Assembly (NCBI GenBank): GCA_964557845.1
Contig: CAZLBV010000227.1
Coordinates: 1-15,488, forward strand
Length of the DNA: 15,488 nt
Source: CAZLBV01 sp964557845
GTDB taxonomy: Bacteria; Acidobacteriota; Aminicenantia; Aminicenantales; Aminicenantaceae
Reading direction: 5' to 3'
The notes beneath the pieces were generated by a model. That model saw nothing but the letters and a program-made list of their open reading frames with translations, did no database searches and had not been told where the DNA came from. This document shows, piece by piece, positions 7,138 through 15,358 of the stretch. Made by a program: the position numbers and the translations under genes. The first letter of the stretch is position 1. Each line of letters begins with the position of its first letter.

Positions 7138-7219
7138 AAACCATTCAGGGATTGCAACCAGCATAGCGATATCCCTGGATCTGAACAGTCGGTAGAGAAA
7201 TCCGGACTGTTCATTTTTT
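7138..7219 (+). ncRNA. Candidate small RNA or attenuator leader
   Basis: From a start near 7138 (set by the TATAAT at 7126-7131) the transcript would contain two hairpins and end in a T-run. The first pairs CAGGGAT (7146-7152) with ATCCCTG (7171-7177). The second is the terminator at 7182-7213. No plus-strand gene lies upstream before 3320, so the terminator can only act on transcripts begun in this intergenic stretch. It is thus either a free small RNA of about 80 bases or a conditional leader of the PAS kinase gene. I do not recognise it as a known riboswitch class. Confidence 0.4.
7182..7219 (+). terminator. Rho-independent terminator
   Basis: TGAACAGTC (7182-7190) pairs perfectly with GACTGTTCA (7205-7213), optionally extended by GG/CC (7191-7192 with 7202-7203), and is followed directly by six T (7214-7219). 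The T-run is on the plus strand only, which fixes the direction. It stands just before the PAS kinase reading frame. Confidence 0.7.
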
Positions 7220-7324
7220 CATATGTTAAATTAGATTAATCCGCTTATTCAAAAAAAACAAAAAGAATTCATCGAAAATTTTTCCGACGCTGTTGTCCTC
7301 CAGTATGAAGGGAAAATAATTTGG

Positions 7325-9256
7325 GTGAATTCAGCTTTCTCCCGTCTTTTGGGCAAAAATCCGTCTGAATTTCAAGGGTCAGATTTCCTTGATCTTTTTC
7401 CTGCAGATCAAAAAGAAATAATCAAGAAAAAATATGTAGATGATATAAAAAAAATAAAATCCACAAATGTCCATGAGTTCAATCTCTTGGCTGCCGAAAA
7501 AGTCCTTCTGCCGATCGAAATGATCGCCATCCTATCTGAATTCGGAGACAGCCCTTCAGTCATATGCATGATCCGCGATATTTCCATCCGTAAAAAAATG
7601 GAAGAAGCATTGAAACAAAGCGAAAACCTTTACCGTACTTTAGTGGAGACACTCCAGGATGGTCTATCGATTATGGATCTTGAAGGAAAAATACTCTTTT
7701 GCAACCAAAAAAAAGCTGTAATGTTCGGGTATAATGCCCCCGAAGATCTCAAAGGAAAAAATGGTTTTGATTTAATCGTACCGGAAGAACGCAGTCGGGC
7801 AGCCAACCTTATCCAGCAAATCTTCAGTCAGGGAATTGTAAAAAACCAGGAGTTCACAGTGATCAGGAAGGATGGGAGCCGCTTTTCAGCTGAATTCAGC
7901 GCATCACTGCTTCGAGATGATAACGGCCGCCCAATTCAGGTCGTTGACATCATGAGGGATATAACGGACCGGAAAAAAGATGAACAAGCCATAAGGGAAA
8001 ACGAAAAAAGATATCGGGAATCAATAGAAAACTCTCCCAATCCAATTTTTGCTATCAATAAAAAAGGAATCATCGAGATCTGGAACGCAGCCTGTGAGGA
8101 CATTTTCCAGTATAAAAAGAATCAAATAATCGGCCAAGCCCATCACAAACGTCTATGGGAGCCCAAGGAATTCCGGTCTATCCAATCAAAAATAAAACGG
8201 ATTTGGAACGGGGAAATAATCAACAATGAAGAACTGTCATTTATATGCAAAAACAGAGACCTTAGGTATACTGTTTCGAGACTCTATCCTCTCCATGACC
8301 AGGACGACCAAGTTCAGTTATGCGTTTTTGCAAATACCGATATTACAGAAAGAAAGAAGATGGAAGAAGACCTGCGCGCTGAGTACTCCTTTCGTGCCGG
8401 AATCATCGACAGAGCAGCTGAAGGGCTGTGCGTGTGCCATGAAATAAAGGATTTTCCATATATCAATTTCACAGTCTGGAATGACCGCATGACAGAAATA
8501 ACCGGATATTCAATGGAAGAGATAAACCTCCTGGGCTGGTACCAGACTATATATCCTGATCCTGAAATTCAGGAACGTGCTATAGAAAGAATGGACCGCA
8601 TGAGAAAGGGCGATGACATTCGGGGGGAAGAATGGGAGATCGACTGCGCTGATGGACAAAAGCGAATCATAACCATATCTACATCTCTCCTCACCAGCCG
8701 CGACGGTAAAAATCACGTCTTAGCACTAATGCATGATATAACAGAGCGCCGCCGGGCTGAAGAACAAATGAAAGCCTCTCTGAAAGAAAAAGAGGTCCTT
8801 CTGCAGGAGATCCATCATCGGGTAAAGAACAACATGCAGATCATATCTTCTCTGCTTAATCTTCAGTCAAGCTCTTTAAAAGATAAAAAAGTGGCTGAAC
8901 TTTTCACAGAGAGCCGGAACCGGATCCGTTCCATGGCACTGATACATGAAAAACTATATCAATCCCAAAACCTGGCCCAGATCAATTTTGGGGAATACAT
9001 CCAAACTTTGACCACGCATCTTTTCCACACTTACAAAGTTAATCCTTCCAGCGTGTCATTAAAAACCGAATTACAAGATATTTGTCTTGACATTAACATG
9101 GCCATACCCTGCAGCCTGATAATCAATGAGTTGGTATCCAACTCGTTGAGACATGCTTTCCCAAAGCAAAAAAAAGGAGAGATCCTGATAAAACTCGAAG
9201 AAAATGAAAAGGAGAAAAAAATTTTGACTATCAGTGATAATGGGATCGAATTCTAA
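7325..9256 (+). CDS. Multi-PAS sensor histidine kinase (HisKA_2), apparently truncated at both ends
   Basis: From the GTG at 7325: 643 aa, no membrane span. Four PAS-type domains (about 1-95, 97-220, 224-345, 350-470), each closing with a D-I-(S/T)-x-R-(K/R)-like linker. Then a HisKA_2 dimerisation/phosphoacceptor region with EIHHRVKNN (His497/498), and an ATPase N-box NELVSNSLRHAF (Asn606). It ends at SDNGIEF: the G1 box should read DNGxG, but Glu642 replaces the second glycine and a stop follows. The ATP lid and final strands, about 45-50 residues, are absent. At the 5' end the frame is open from 7235 and encodes the start of PAS 1, so GTG 7325 cuts that domain; the only ATG (7223) is blocked by TAG at 7232-7234. 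A weak AAGGGA lies 11 bases before the GTG. It probably cannot phosphorylate normally and may be a pseudogene. No response regulator is adjacent. Confidence 0.75.
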   Translation: MNSAFSRLLGKNPSEFQGSDFLDLFPADQKEIIKKKYVDDIKKIKSTNVHEFNLLAAEKVLLPIEMIAILSEFGDSPSVICMIRDISIRKKMEEALKQSENLYRTLVETLQDGLSIMDLEGKILFCNQKKAVMFGYNAPEDLKGKNGFDLIVPEERSRAANLIQQIFSQGIVKNQEFTVIRKDGSRFSAEFSASLLRDDNGRPIQVVDIMRDITDRKKDEQAIRENEKRYRESIENSPNPIFAINKKGIIEIWNAACEDIFQYKKNQIIGQAHHKRLWEPKEFRSIQSKIKRIWNGEIINNEELSFICKNRDLRYTVSRLYPLHDQDDQVQLCVFANTDITERKKMEEDLRAEYSFRAGIIDRAAEGLCVCHEIKDFPYINFTVWNDRMTEITGYSMEEINLLGWYQTIYPDPEIQERAIERMDRMRKGDDIRGEEWEIDCADGQKRIITISTSLLTSRDGKNHVLALMHDITERRRAEEQMKASLKEKEVLLQEIHHRVKNNMQIISSLLNLQSSSLKDKKVAELFTESRNRIRSMALIHEKLYQSQNLAQINFGEYIQTLTTHLFHTYKVNPSSVSLKTELQDICLDINMAIPCSLIINELVSNSLRHAFPKQKKGEILIKLEENEKEKKILTISDNGIEF

Positions 9257-9258
9257 TC

Positions 9259-9273
9259 ATATATATATATATA
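9259..9273. repeat. Short AT dinucleotide tract
   Basis: Fifteen bases of uninterrupted AT repeat lie three bases after the stop of the truncated kinase. Such tracts vary in length by slippage. The region between the convergent kinase and SurA-like genes (9257-9313) otherwise shows only weak 5-bp hairpins and no clear terminator. Confidence 0.7.
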
Positions 9274-9313
9274 CTTCTAAAGTAACTAGAATTTACTGAT
9301 TAACAGAAGAAAA

Positions 9314-10294
9314 TCACTTTCCATATTCTATGGGATCAGGGATTAAAATTTTGATATAGCTCTTCTCCTTGAGTTTTTTTAAGTATTCCTCCAGCTTGAC
9401 ATGACGCTGCTCATTGTAAATCTTTTCCTGGATCTCATCCCTGACCTCATCAAATGATCTGATCCGGCTTTCCTGCCTTTTTTCCAATTTCAGCAGAATC
9501 CAGATCTCACGCAGATTAAGCCACGGAGTTGTTTCTCCCTCCTGGATCTTGGATACCGCCTCCCAGAGACTTCCTTCCAGTTCTCCCTGTTTGAAGCTTC
9601 CCATATCGCCGCCTTCTTCTTTTCCCGGGCCTTCGGACAATTCGGAAGCCAAGGCCGAAAAATCCTCTCCATTATTGAGTCTACTGATTATAGTTTGCTT
9701 TTTTGCCTCAACTTCCTCATCGGTTTTCCCTTGCGGATCGATGTATATGGTTTTTAAAGTAACTTCTTCCGGTTCCCTGAATTCTTCCTGGTTGGCATTG
9801 TAATATTCAATGATCTGAGAGTCATCGATCGCGATACTGCTGCCCACTTCTTTATAGATGATGTTCTGCTTTAAAATATTCTCTTCATAACGTTCTCTCC
9901 AAACATCAAAATCAATCCCCTGCTGCCGCATCACCCGCCTCAACTGCTCATCTGAACTGATATTATTTTCTTCTTTTATTTTATCAATAGCCATTCTAAG
10001 CTGTTCGGAAGGATTCAGGTCCTCTCTCCTCGCTTCTTGGAGCAAGAGCCTGTCAGTGATCATGTTCTCTAATATCATGTCTTTCATGGCATTATACTGC
10101 CTTTCGAATTCTTCTCCTTCGAACTGGCTGCGCAGTATTTGGACAAATTCATCATGCTCTCTTTTAAACTCGGAAAGGGAAATGATCTCATCGTTAACGA
10201 TCGCTACAATGGCCTCCACCACCTCCTGACCAAACAAGCAGATAGAGCTCATCATTAAAATAGCGAATAACCCAAATTTTTTCTTTTTATTCAT
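9314..10294 (-). CDS. SurA-like periplasmic peptidyl-prolyl isomerase/chaperone
   Basis: 326 aa, exported: a lysine-rich start and hydrophobic core give a signal peptide ending near CLFG, before Gln. The mature N-terminus EAIVAIVNDEIISLSEF is the typical opening of SurA_N chaperone domains; the segment to about residue 160 is helical and holds the rest of that fold. One parvulin domain follows (about 170-275), with the GGDMGSFKQGEL loop. The usual late G-(F/Y)-H-I motif is replaced by REIWILLKLE, so isomerase activity may be weak, as in several SurA domains. SurA of Escherichia coli has two parvulin domains; this has one. Start: AAGGA 6 bases upstream (10301-10305). It overlaps the preceding gene by 8 bases (ATGAATAA), indicating translational coupling. 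Role: folding of outer-membrane or periplasmic proteins. Confidence 0.82.
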   Translation of the reverse strand: MNKKKKFGLFAILMMSSICLFGQEVVEAIVAIVNDEIISLSEFKREHDEFVQILRSQFEGEEFERQYNAMKDMILENMITDRLLLQEARREDLNPSEQLRMAIDKIKEENNISSDEQLRRVMRQQGIDFDVWRERYEENILKQNIIYKEVGSSIAIDDSQIIEYYNANQEEFREPEEVTLKTIYIDPQGKTDEEVEAKKQTIISRLNNGEDFSALASELSEGPGKEEGGDMGSFKQGELEGSLWEAVSKIQEGETTPWLNLREIWILLKLEKRQESRIRSFDEVRDEIQEKIYNEQRHVKLEEYLKKLKEKSYIKILIPDPIEYGK

Positions 10295-11279
10295 CTTGAA
10301 TCCTTTGATAGGGAAAAGTCAGATTTCTCGGATGCATGCTCCAGTCTAATCGAGCTTTTAATTCGATAAGATGATTGGATACAAAATTTTTGATCTTCTT
10401 ATCCAGGATCTTTATCCTGATCTCGGAAGAGACCTCCTCCAAAGCGACTAATTCTGGACCGAATTTCTCATCCAATCTGAAAACATGATATCCGTAGGAT
10501 GATTCAAATACACGGCTGATCTCACCCTCTTTTAATGAAAAAACCACTTTCTCCATTTCATAGGGAAGTTGGCCCATGGAAAAAATCCCCATTTCTCCGC
10601 CTTTGATAGCCTCCACTCCGATAGAATCTTTCCTGGCGGTAAGACGAAAAAATTCCTCATTCTCATTTTTTACAGCATTCAGAATCTCGATGGCTTTATC
10701 TTCTGATTTTGCCAAGATCTGACTCAGCTTTATTCTCTCAGGCTTTAAAAAATCTCTTTTATTAAGTTGGTAATACTCCTGTATTTCTTCCTCAGACACA
10801 TCAAAATCTTTAACCAGTTCGACTATGTATTTTTCTATGATCAATTCTTCATATAAATACTGAGACATAGTCATTTGATCATCCAATAGATCATTATTCT
10901 CCGATGGAAGAGAGGCTCGAGTCAGTCTCGCAAGATAATCTTTTTCTTCTTCCTTGGATAATGAAATCTGCTGCGTTTTCGCTGCTTCTAATAAGAATTT
11001 TTCATCGATAAAATCATCGAAAAGCCGGCTTAACGACTCTACCGGAAGAGATCTGAAATCATCTCCCGCAATCTTTATCAGGTATTTCTCAAAATCGGAA
11101 TTTGCATAATCAGATTGTCCGATCATAAGTATGACCTCACTTTTTTTTGCAGGATCGCTCAGATCATATTCGATCTCAACCGGTTCAGGCTCTTTTTGCT
11201 TGCAGCCATAAAAAATTAAAGAGAATAAGGTTAAAAATATCACACATCCCAGAAATGTTTTTAATCTCTTACTATTCAT
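10287..11279 (-). CDS. PrsA/PpiD-like parvulin lipoprotein
   Basis: 330 aa. A basic start and hydrophobic stretch end at FYGC, with Cys26 as probable lipidation site, then a charged linker (KQKEPEPVE), so it should be anchored to a membrane facing the periplasm. Residues 50-170 form a SurA_N-like helical chaperone region. A parvulin domain follows (about 178-275), with GGEMGIFSMGQLPYEME, LKEGEIS and the intact SSYGYHVFRLDE end, which looks more complete than that of its downstream neighbour. The C-terminal helix finishes the chaperone fold. It follows mfd by 27 bases and overlaps the SurA-like gene by 8, so the three are probably one operon. No Shine-Dalgarno is visible; the bases before the ATG are almost all A and T. 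Role: folding of exported proteins. Confidence 0.8.
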   Translation of the reverse strand: MNSKRLKTFLGCVIFLTLFSLIFYGCKQKEPEPVEIEYDLSDPAKKSEVILMIGQSDYANSDFEKYLIKIAGDDFRSLPVESLSRLFDDFIDEKFLLEAAKTQQISLSKEEEKDYLARLTRASLPSENNDLLDDQMTMSQYLYEELIIEKYIVELVKDFDVSEEEIQEYYQLNKRDFLKPERIKLSQILAKSEDKAIEILNAVKNENEEFFRLTARKDSIGVEAIKGGEMGIFSMGQLPYEMEKVVFSLKEGEISRVFESSYGYHVFRLDEKFGPELVALEEVSSEIRIKILDKKIKNFVSNHLIELKARLDWSMHPRNLTFPYQRIQDE

Positions 11280-11306
11280 TTTTTTAATTTTAATCGGTAT
11301 ATTATA

Positions 11307-14300
11307 TTATATTAAAGATAACTCATTCAAGGCAGTTATCGTTTCATGCATGATTTCCTCATCTGATCCGGCTTTTATCCTCAGGCTCATTATTCCCTGG
11401 GGAGTTAATGAACCTCTATATCTTCGTAAAAAATCCGAAAGCACAGTCAAATCAACAGAAAAAGAGGGTAAAAATTTAAAGACAAGCTTGTCTCCGATCC
11501 TATCCAGGGTCTTGATCTTGTTTCGCTGCGTTAAAAACTTAACGATTCCATACATAAATAAAACCTTCATTTCATTTGGAAGGGGGCCGTAACGGTCAGT
11601 AACTTCTTCTCTAATTTTATCTATTTCGTCTAATGAATCAATAGAAGATATCCGTTTGTAGAGATTGAGCCTTAAATTGACTTGGGGAAGGTAGTCTTCA
11701 GGAATCCTGATCTCCACTCTTAAATTGATCTCACTTTTAACCTCAGGTTCCTTCTCGCCTTTCAATTCTCTTACGGAATTATCCAACAGATGCATATAAT
11801 AATCGAAGCCTACAGCTTCCATATAACCGTGCTGCCGGGCTCCCAGGAAATTTCCCGCTCCCCTGATTTCAAGATCTTTGGCAGCCAGCCTAAATCCCGA
11901 GCCTAAGGCCGTAAACTCCTGCAGGGCTTTTAATCTTTCCTTGGCAAGCGGTGTTAATTCGGAATAAGGAGGGACCAGAAAATAAGCAAAAGCCTGCCGG
12001 GAAGAACGCCCCACCCTGCCCCGGAGCTGATAAAGCTGTGCCAGACCGAAATGGTCGGCGCGATTGACGATCAGAGTATTGACCAGAGGAATATCGATAC
12101 CATTCTCTATGATGGTGGTAGAGACCAGCACATTATATTTTTGCTGGATAAAATCGATCATTCTTTTTTCCAAGTGGCTGCTTGACATTTGACCATGAAC
12201 AGCCACTGCCTTAGCTTCAGGTACCAATTTTTCGATCATCGCCACCATGCTGTCGATGTCATCGATCCGGTTGTGTATGAAATATACCTGGCCGCCCCGG
12301 TTAATCTCCTTTTTAATAGCAGAGCTTATCAGGCCTCGCCGAAAGGGAGATACCACGGTATGAATTGCCAATCGGTCTTTGGGAGGGGTCTCGATCAAAC
12401 TAATGTCTCTTAATCCGCTAAGTGCCATGTTAAGAGTTCTGGGAATAGGGGTTGCTGTCAAGGTCAACACATCGATCGAGGTCTTGATTTGCTTTATTTT
12501 CTCTTTATGCCCCACGCCAAACCGCTGTTCTTCGTCAATGATCAAAAGTCCTAGATCATGAAATTCAATATCGTGGGATAAAAGCCGATGGGTCCCGATC
12601 ACAATATCGATCTGGCCCTGATTAAGTGCTTCAACTATTTTTTTCTGCTGGGCCTTGGATTGGAGGCGGGACAAACCTTCGACATTAATGGGGAATAGGG
12701 CCATACGGCTGCGGAAAGTCTTAAGGTGCTGACTGGCCAGCACAGTAGTGGGGCAGAGGATGGCTACCTGTTTTCCATCCATTATGGCTTTAAAGGCTGC
12801 CCTCATCGCTACCTCAGTTTTACCATAACCCACATCACCACAGAGAAGACGGTCCATGGGAGATTTTGATTCCATGTCATTGGAAATATCTGCGGCTGCC
12901 TGAAGCTGATCATCGGTTTCTTCATATTCAAAGGTATTGTCAAAATCTTCCTGCCAGCTCCCCCCCTGGCTGAAACCATATCCTTCCGCCGCTTTTCGCT
13001 CCGCATATAGCATAAGCAGCTCTTTGGCCAGTTTCTGAATAGCTTTTTTGGTATTTTCTTTTGTTCTCTCCCAAGTCGGGGTGCCCAGTTTATTCAGAAC
13101 CGGCACTTTTGATTCTAAAGTCGAGTATTTCTGAACCAGATTGAGGTCTTCCACCGGAACATAAAGCCTGTCCTCATCCTGATACTTGATCTCGATAAAC
13201 TCATGAGATTTCCCATCCACAGGCATTTTCACCAAACCCTGAAATATTCCGATCCCATAATCAGTATGGACCACAAAATCTCCGCTTTTTAAATCCTGAA
13301 ATTGGGAAACAAAGGGCTTTACCCTCCGCCGGCTGACCAGAACTTTTTCTTCAGTAAAAATATCCCTTTCAGAGAAAAATTGAATTTTCTGGGGTGGAAA
13401 AGCAAAGCCGTTTTCCAGTCCGCCCAAAAACAATCTGACATCTTCTCCTCTAAAATTTTCTAAAGGGTCATTCGATTGGATATAAGGTATTTGATGCTGG
13501 GATAACAAGGATGAGAGCTTTTGCCTTACGCCATCTTTATGAAAAAATATGGAAATCCTTTCCCGTTCATTAACGGCTTTTTTAATGTACTGTATAAAAA
13601 AGGGGATTTTATTCTCAAAAAAAGGAATTGATTGAAAGGGAAAATAGAAATACTGCTTTCTCTGGGATACATCTATTTCATTTAATCGGAGGCCTATTTT
13701 TTCTATTTGATTGAAATCTTCCAGAGAAAATAATTCTGTAGGAGGAAGAGAAAATTTCCTTTGGGACTTTAGTTCCTGGTATTGATTTAAATATTCTTTT
13801 ATATTCTCAGCCCAGTTTTCAATCAAAGAATCAAAATCATCGATAACAAACAAATAGTCTTTTAGAAAACTGAGGGGTGAAACAAAATAGGAATTGACAA
13901 GAATAGATTCAAAATAAAACGAGGGAAAATAATCCCCGTTCTTCAAGCATTCTCTTTTCTCCTGGATATCTCTGCGGCAGCACTCGACTCCTTTTTTTGC
14001 AGCTGCCTGCCACCATTTATCTTGAAAGACCGAAGAGGTTGGAAATTCCCTCAGTGAAGGAAGTACAATCCTGTCTATTCTTTTTACCGATTTTTGGGTA
14101 GCGGGATCGAATTCGCGGGCAGAAGCAACCAAGTCACCGCGGAACTCAAGCCGCACAGGAAGATCACACCATGGAGAAAAGAAATCAACAATTCCGCCTC
14201 TCCAGGCATACTCACCAGGAGTATTGACAATATCCTCTCTGTCATATCCAAATTCATCAAGTTTACCTAAGAGCTTATCCCTCTCATAATCTGAGTTTAC

Positions 14301-14735
14301 CCCAAGTTCGATGAATAATTCCCCCAAATGTTCGGATTTCAGCACCGGTTTGAGCAGCCCAAAAAGATCGGTAATAATAATATCTGGAAGGGAAAACTGG
14401 GTCTCATACAAAAATCTCATGCGGGAAGACCTTGCTTCCAAGGAAGGTAAGACATCATAATAAGGACTTTCCGCTAACTGAGGAAATACACAAACCTTTG
14501 CAGACGGGGCTAGCAAGGCAAGATAAAAATTGATCTGATTTTCAAAGGGAAACAACGTGGTGGGCGAATGCCGGATAAAAACAATTTTTCTTCCGGATTG
14601 TTTAAACAGCGAAGCCAGAAAATAAGGTTTGGCCGATTCGATGATCCGGGCCACAGAGAGTCCGGCCTTGTTCTTTTGAATAGATCGGACGAGGGTCTGA
14701 AATTCTCTGGTCTCGCTTAAAAAATTTAAACTCAT
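11307..14735 (-). CDS. mfd: Transcription-repair coupling factor Mfd
   Basis: 1142 aa, cytoplasmic. Mfd finds RNA polymerase stalled at DNA damage, pushes it off using ATP-driven translocation and recruits UvrA. Seen in order: a UvrB-like N-terminal part (about 1-350, with EYAWRGGIVDFFSP); a CarD-like polymerase-binding domain (from about 480, GDFVVHTDYGIGIFQG); the translocase motor with Walker A GDVGYGKT (633-640), the DEEQ box (about 734), TATPIPRTL, then ENGIDIPLVN and QLRGRVGR (about 905); and a C-terminal TRCF domain (about 985-1090). Length is normal for the family and all motor motifs are intact. The ATG at 14735 has no Shine-Dalgarno, and a TATAAT ends 6 bases before it, so the message may be leaderless. 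It is first in the operon with two envelope-folding genes. Confidence 0.96.
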   Translation of the reverse strand: MSLNFLSETREFQTLVRSIQKNKAGLSVARIIESAKPYFLASLFKQSGRKIVFIRHSPTTLFPFENQINFYLALLAPSAKVCVFPQLAESPYYDVLPSLEARSSRMRFLYETQFSLPDIIITDLFGLLKPVLKSEHLGELFIELGVNSDYERDKLLGKLDEFGYDREDIVNTPGEYAWRGGIVDFFSPWCDLPVRLEFRGDLVASAREFDPATQKSVKRIDRIVLPSLREFPTSSVFQDKWWQAAAKKGVECCRRDIQEKRECLKNGDYFPSFYFESILVNSYFVSPLSFLKDYLFVIDDFDSLIENWAENIKEYLNQYQELKSQRKFSLPPTELFSLEDFNQIEKIGLRLNEIDVSQRKQYFYFPFQSIPFFENKIPFFIQYIKKAVNERERISIFFHKDGVRQKLSSLLSQHQIPYIQSNDPLENFRGEDVRLFLGGLENGFAFPPQKIQFFSERDIFTEEKVLVSRRRVKPFVSQFQDLKSGDFVVHTDYGIGIFQGLVKMPVDGKSHEFIEIKYQDEDRLYVPVEDLNLVQKYSTLESKVPVLNKLGTPTWERTKENTKKAIQKLAKELLMLYAERKAAEGYGFSQGGSWQEDFDNTFEYEETDDQLQAAADISNDMESKSPMDRLLCGDVGYGKTEVAMRAAFKAIMDGKQVAILCPTTVLASQHLKTFRSRMALFPINVEGLSRLQSKAQQKKIVEALNQGQIDIVIGTHRLLSHDIEFHDLGLLIIDEEQRFGVGHKEKIKQIKTSIDVLTLTATPIPRTLNMALSGLRDISLIETPPKDRLAIHTVVSPFRRGLISSAIKKEINRGGQVYFIHNRIDDIDSMVAMIEKLVPEAKAVAVHGQMSSSHLEKRMIDFIQQKYNVLVSTTIIENGIDIPLVNTLIVNRADHFGLAQLYQLRGRVGRSSRQAFAYFLVPPYSELTPLAKERLKALQEFTALGSGFRLAAKDLEIRGAGNFLGARQHGYMEAVGFDYYMHLLDNSVRELKGEKEPEVKSEINLRVEIRIPEDYLPQVNLRLNLYKRISSIDSLDEIDKIREEVTDRYGPLPNEMKVLFMYGIVKFLTQRNKIKTLDRIGDKLVFKFLPSFSVDLTVLSDFLRRYRGSLTPQGIMSLRIKAGSDEEIMHETITALNELSLI

Positions 14736-14741
14736 TTAATT

Positions 14742-14747
14742 ATTATA
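14742..14747 (-). promoter_or_regulatory. Minus-10 element placed for a leaderless mfd message
   Basis: On the minus strand a perfect TATAAT (14747-14742) ends 6 bases before the mfd ATG (14735). Transcription would start at or next to the A of the ATG. I find no good -35 hexamer at 16-18 bases. No ribosome binding site precedes the ATG, which agrees with leaderless initiation but does not prove it. Confidence 0.4.
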
Positions 14748-14867
14748 AAGAGATTGGCGTATATTGGCTACAATCTGTTTTTAATGAGCTGCTTCAATTT
14801 TTATATTCTCTGTGATATAGATAAAAAAGGTGAAGGACTCATCGATATCTTAAAAATCGGATTCATT

Positions 14868-15131
14868 ATGAAAGATAATGAAAAATCAAATAAAAGTCAC
14901 AAAATAAATGATGCACACGTAATTTTCCACTGCGGGTACAAGGGAAGGGAAATCCCACGAAAACTGATCTTTAAGGGAGATGAATATCTCATAGAAAATG
15001 TAATATCCAGCCAGCGTGTCCAAATATCCGGAACAGGAAAGATAATAGAAAAATTTTTATGTCTCATTGAAGGAAAAGAGGTCTGGATCTCTATCGGTGA
15101 TAGCGGCAAGGTGGATGTTAAATTTACATAA
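14868..15131 (+). CDS. Small conserved-looking protein of unknown function
   Basis: 87 aa from the ATG at 14868. The first dozen residues are polar and lysine-rich. The rest alternates short strands: VIFHCGYKGREIPRKLIF, then GDEYLIENVIS, QVQISGT-like turns and EVWISIGDSG, ending VDVKFT. This suggests a small beta-barrel or sheet protein. The P-R-x-x-x-x-x-G-x-x-Y-x-(V/I) pattern reminds me of the DUF6504 type of short proteins, but this is weak. Start choice: the frame is open to an ATG at 14754, but the added residues are cysteine- and aromatic-rich and lie in promoter-like sequence. GGA stands 6 bases before 14868. It is divergent from mfd. It could be a regulator-sized binding protein; no function is assigned. 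Confidence 0.5.
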   Translation: MKDNEKSNKSHKINDAHVIFHCGYKGREIPRKLIFKGDEYLIENVISSQRVQISGTGKIIEKFLCLIEGKEVWISIGDSGKVDVKFT

Positions 15132-15178
15132 TCACAGCCATCATCATTTTCTTTAATTTTTCCAACATTTTTTTTGAA

Positions 15179-15194
15179 TTTCGATAATTCGAAA
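15179..15194. repeat. Short inverted repeat TTTCGA-TAAT-TCGAAA
   Basis: TTTCGA (15179-15184) and TCGAAA (15189-15194) are perfect complements around a 4-base spacer. No T-run follows on the plus strand. It might be a protein-binding site or a minor hairpin after the small gene ending at 15131. Confidence 0.35.
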
Positions 15195-15230
15195 ATCTGA
15201 ATTTGTTTAGGATTCCGAATAACTTGAGGG

Positions 15231-15350
15231 GGGTGTCATGAGGACAGGGAGCGGTTTTTCCTCACTGGGGTAAAAACCACGTCTTTCTGAGGAATTTATA
15301 CAAGTACGTTCCGTCCGCCTGCTTCGGCCCTCAAAAAAAGAGGAACTTTT
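15231..15350 (+). other. Structured intergenic stretch with a mini-ORF
   Basis: A strong purine-rich stretch GAGGGGGGTG precedes an ATG at 15238 that opens an 11-codon frame (MRTGSGFSSLG, stop at 15271-15273). Two hairpins compete around it: GGTTTTT (15253-15259) with AAAAACC (15272-15278), and TTCCTCA (15258-15264) with TGAGGAA (15288-15294). A third pairs GTTCC (15308-15312) with GGAAC (15342-15346), followed by TTTT. Mutually exclusive stems plus a tiny frame resemble attenuator leaders, but the promoter of the next gene lies after it, so a separate small RNA is equally possible. I see nothing else in 15132-15358. Confidence 0.35.
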
Positions 15351-15358
15351 AATTATAC

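Noticed and set aside
7141..7213. tRNA or tRNA-like gene in the kinase leader.
   Set aside because: There is no acceptor pairing and no T-loop consensus; the two stems and the T-run fit a hairpin plus terminator better.
7232..7234. Amber codon recoded as pyrrolysine.
   Set aside because: Nothing in the window indicates the pyrrolysine system, and the same gene is also broken at its 3' end, so decay is the simpler reading.
9257..9313. Bidirectional terminator between the convergent kinase and SurA-like genes.
   Set aside because: Only 5-bp stems (for example TTCTA/TAGAA) with no following T-run on either strand.
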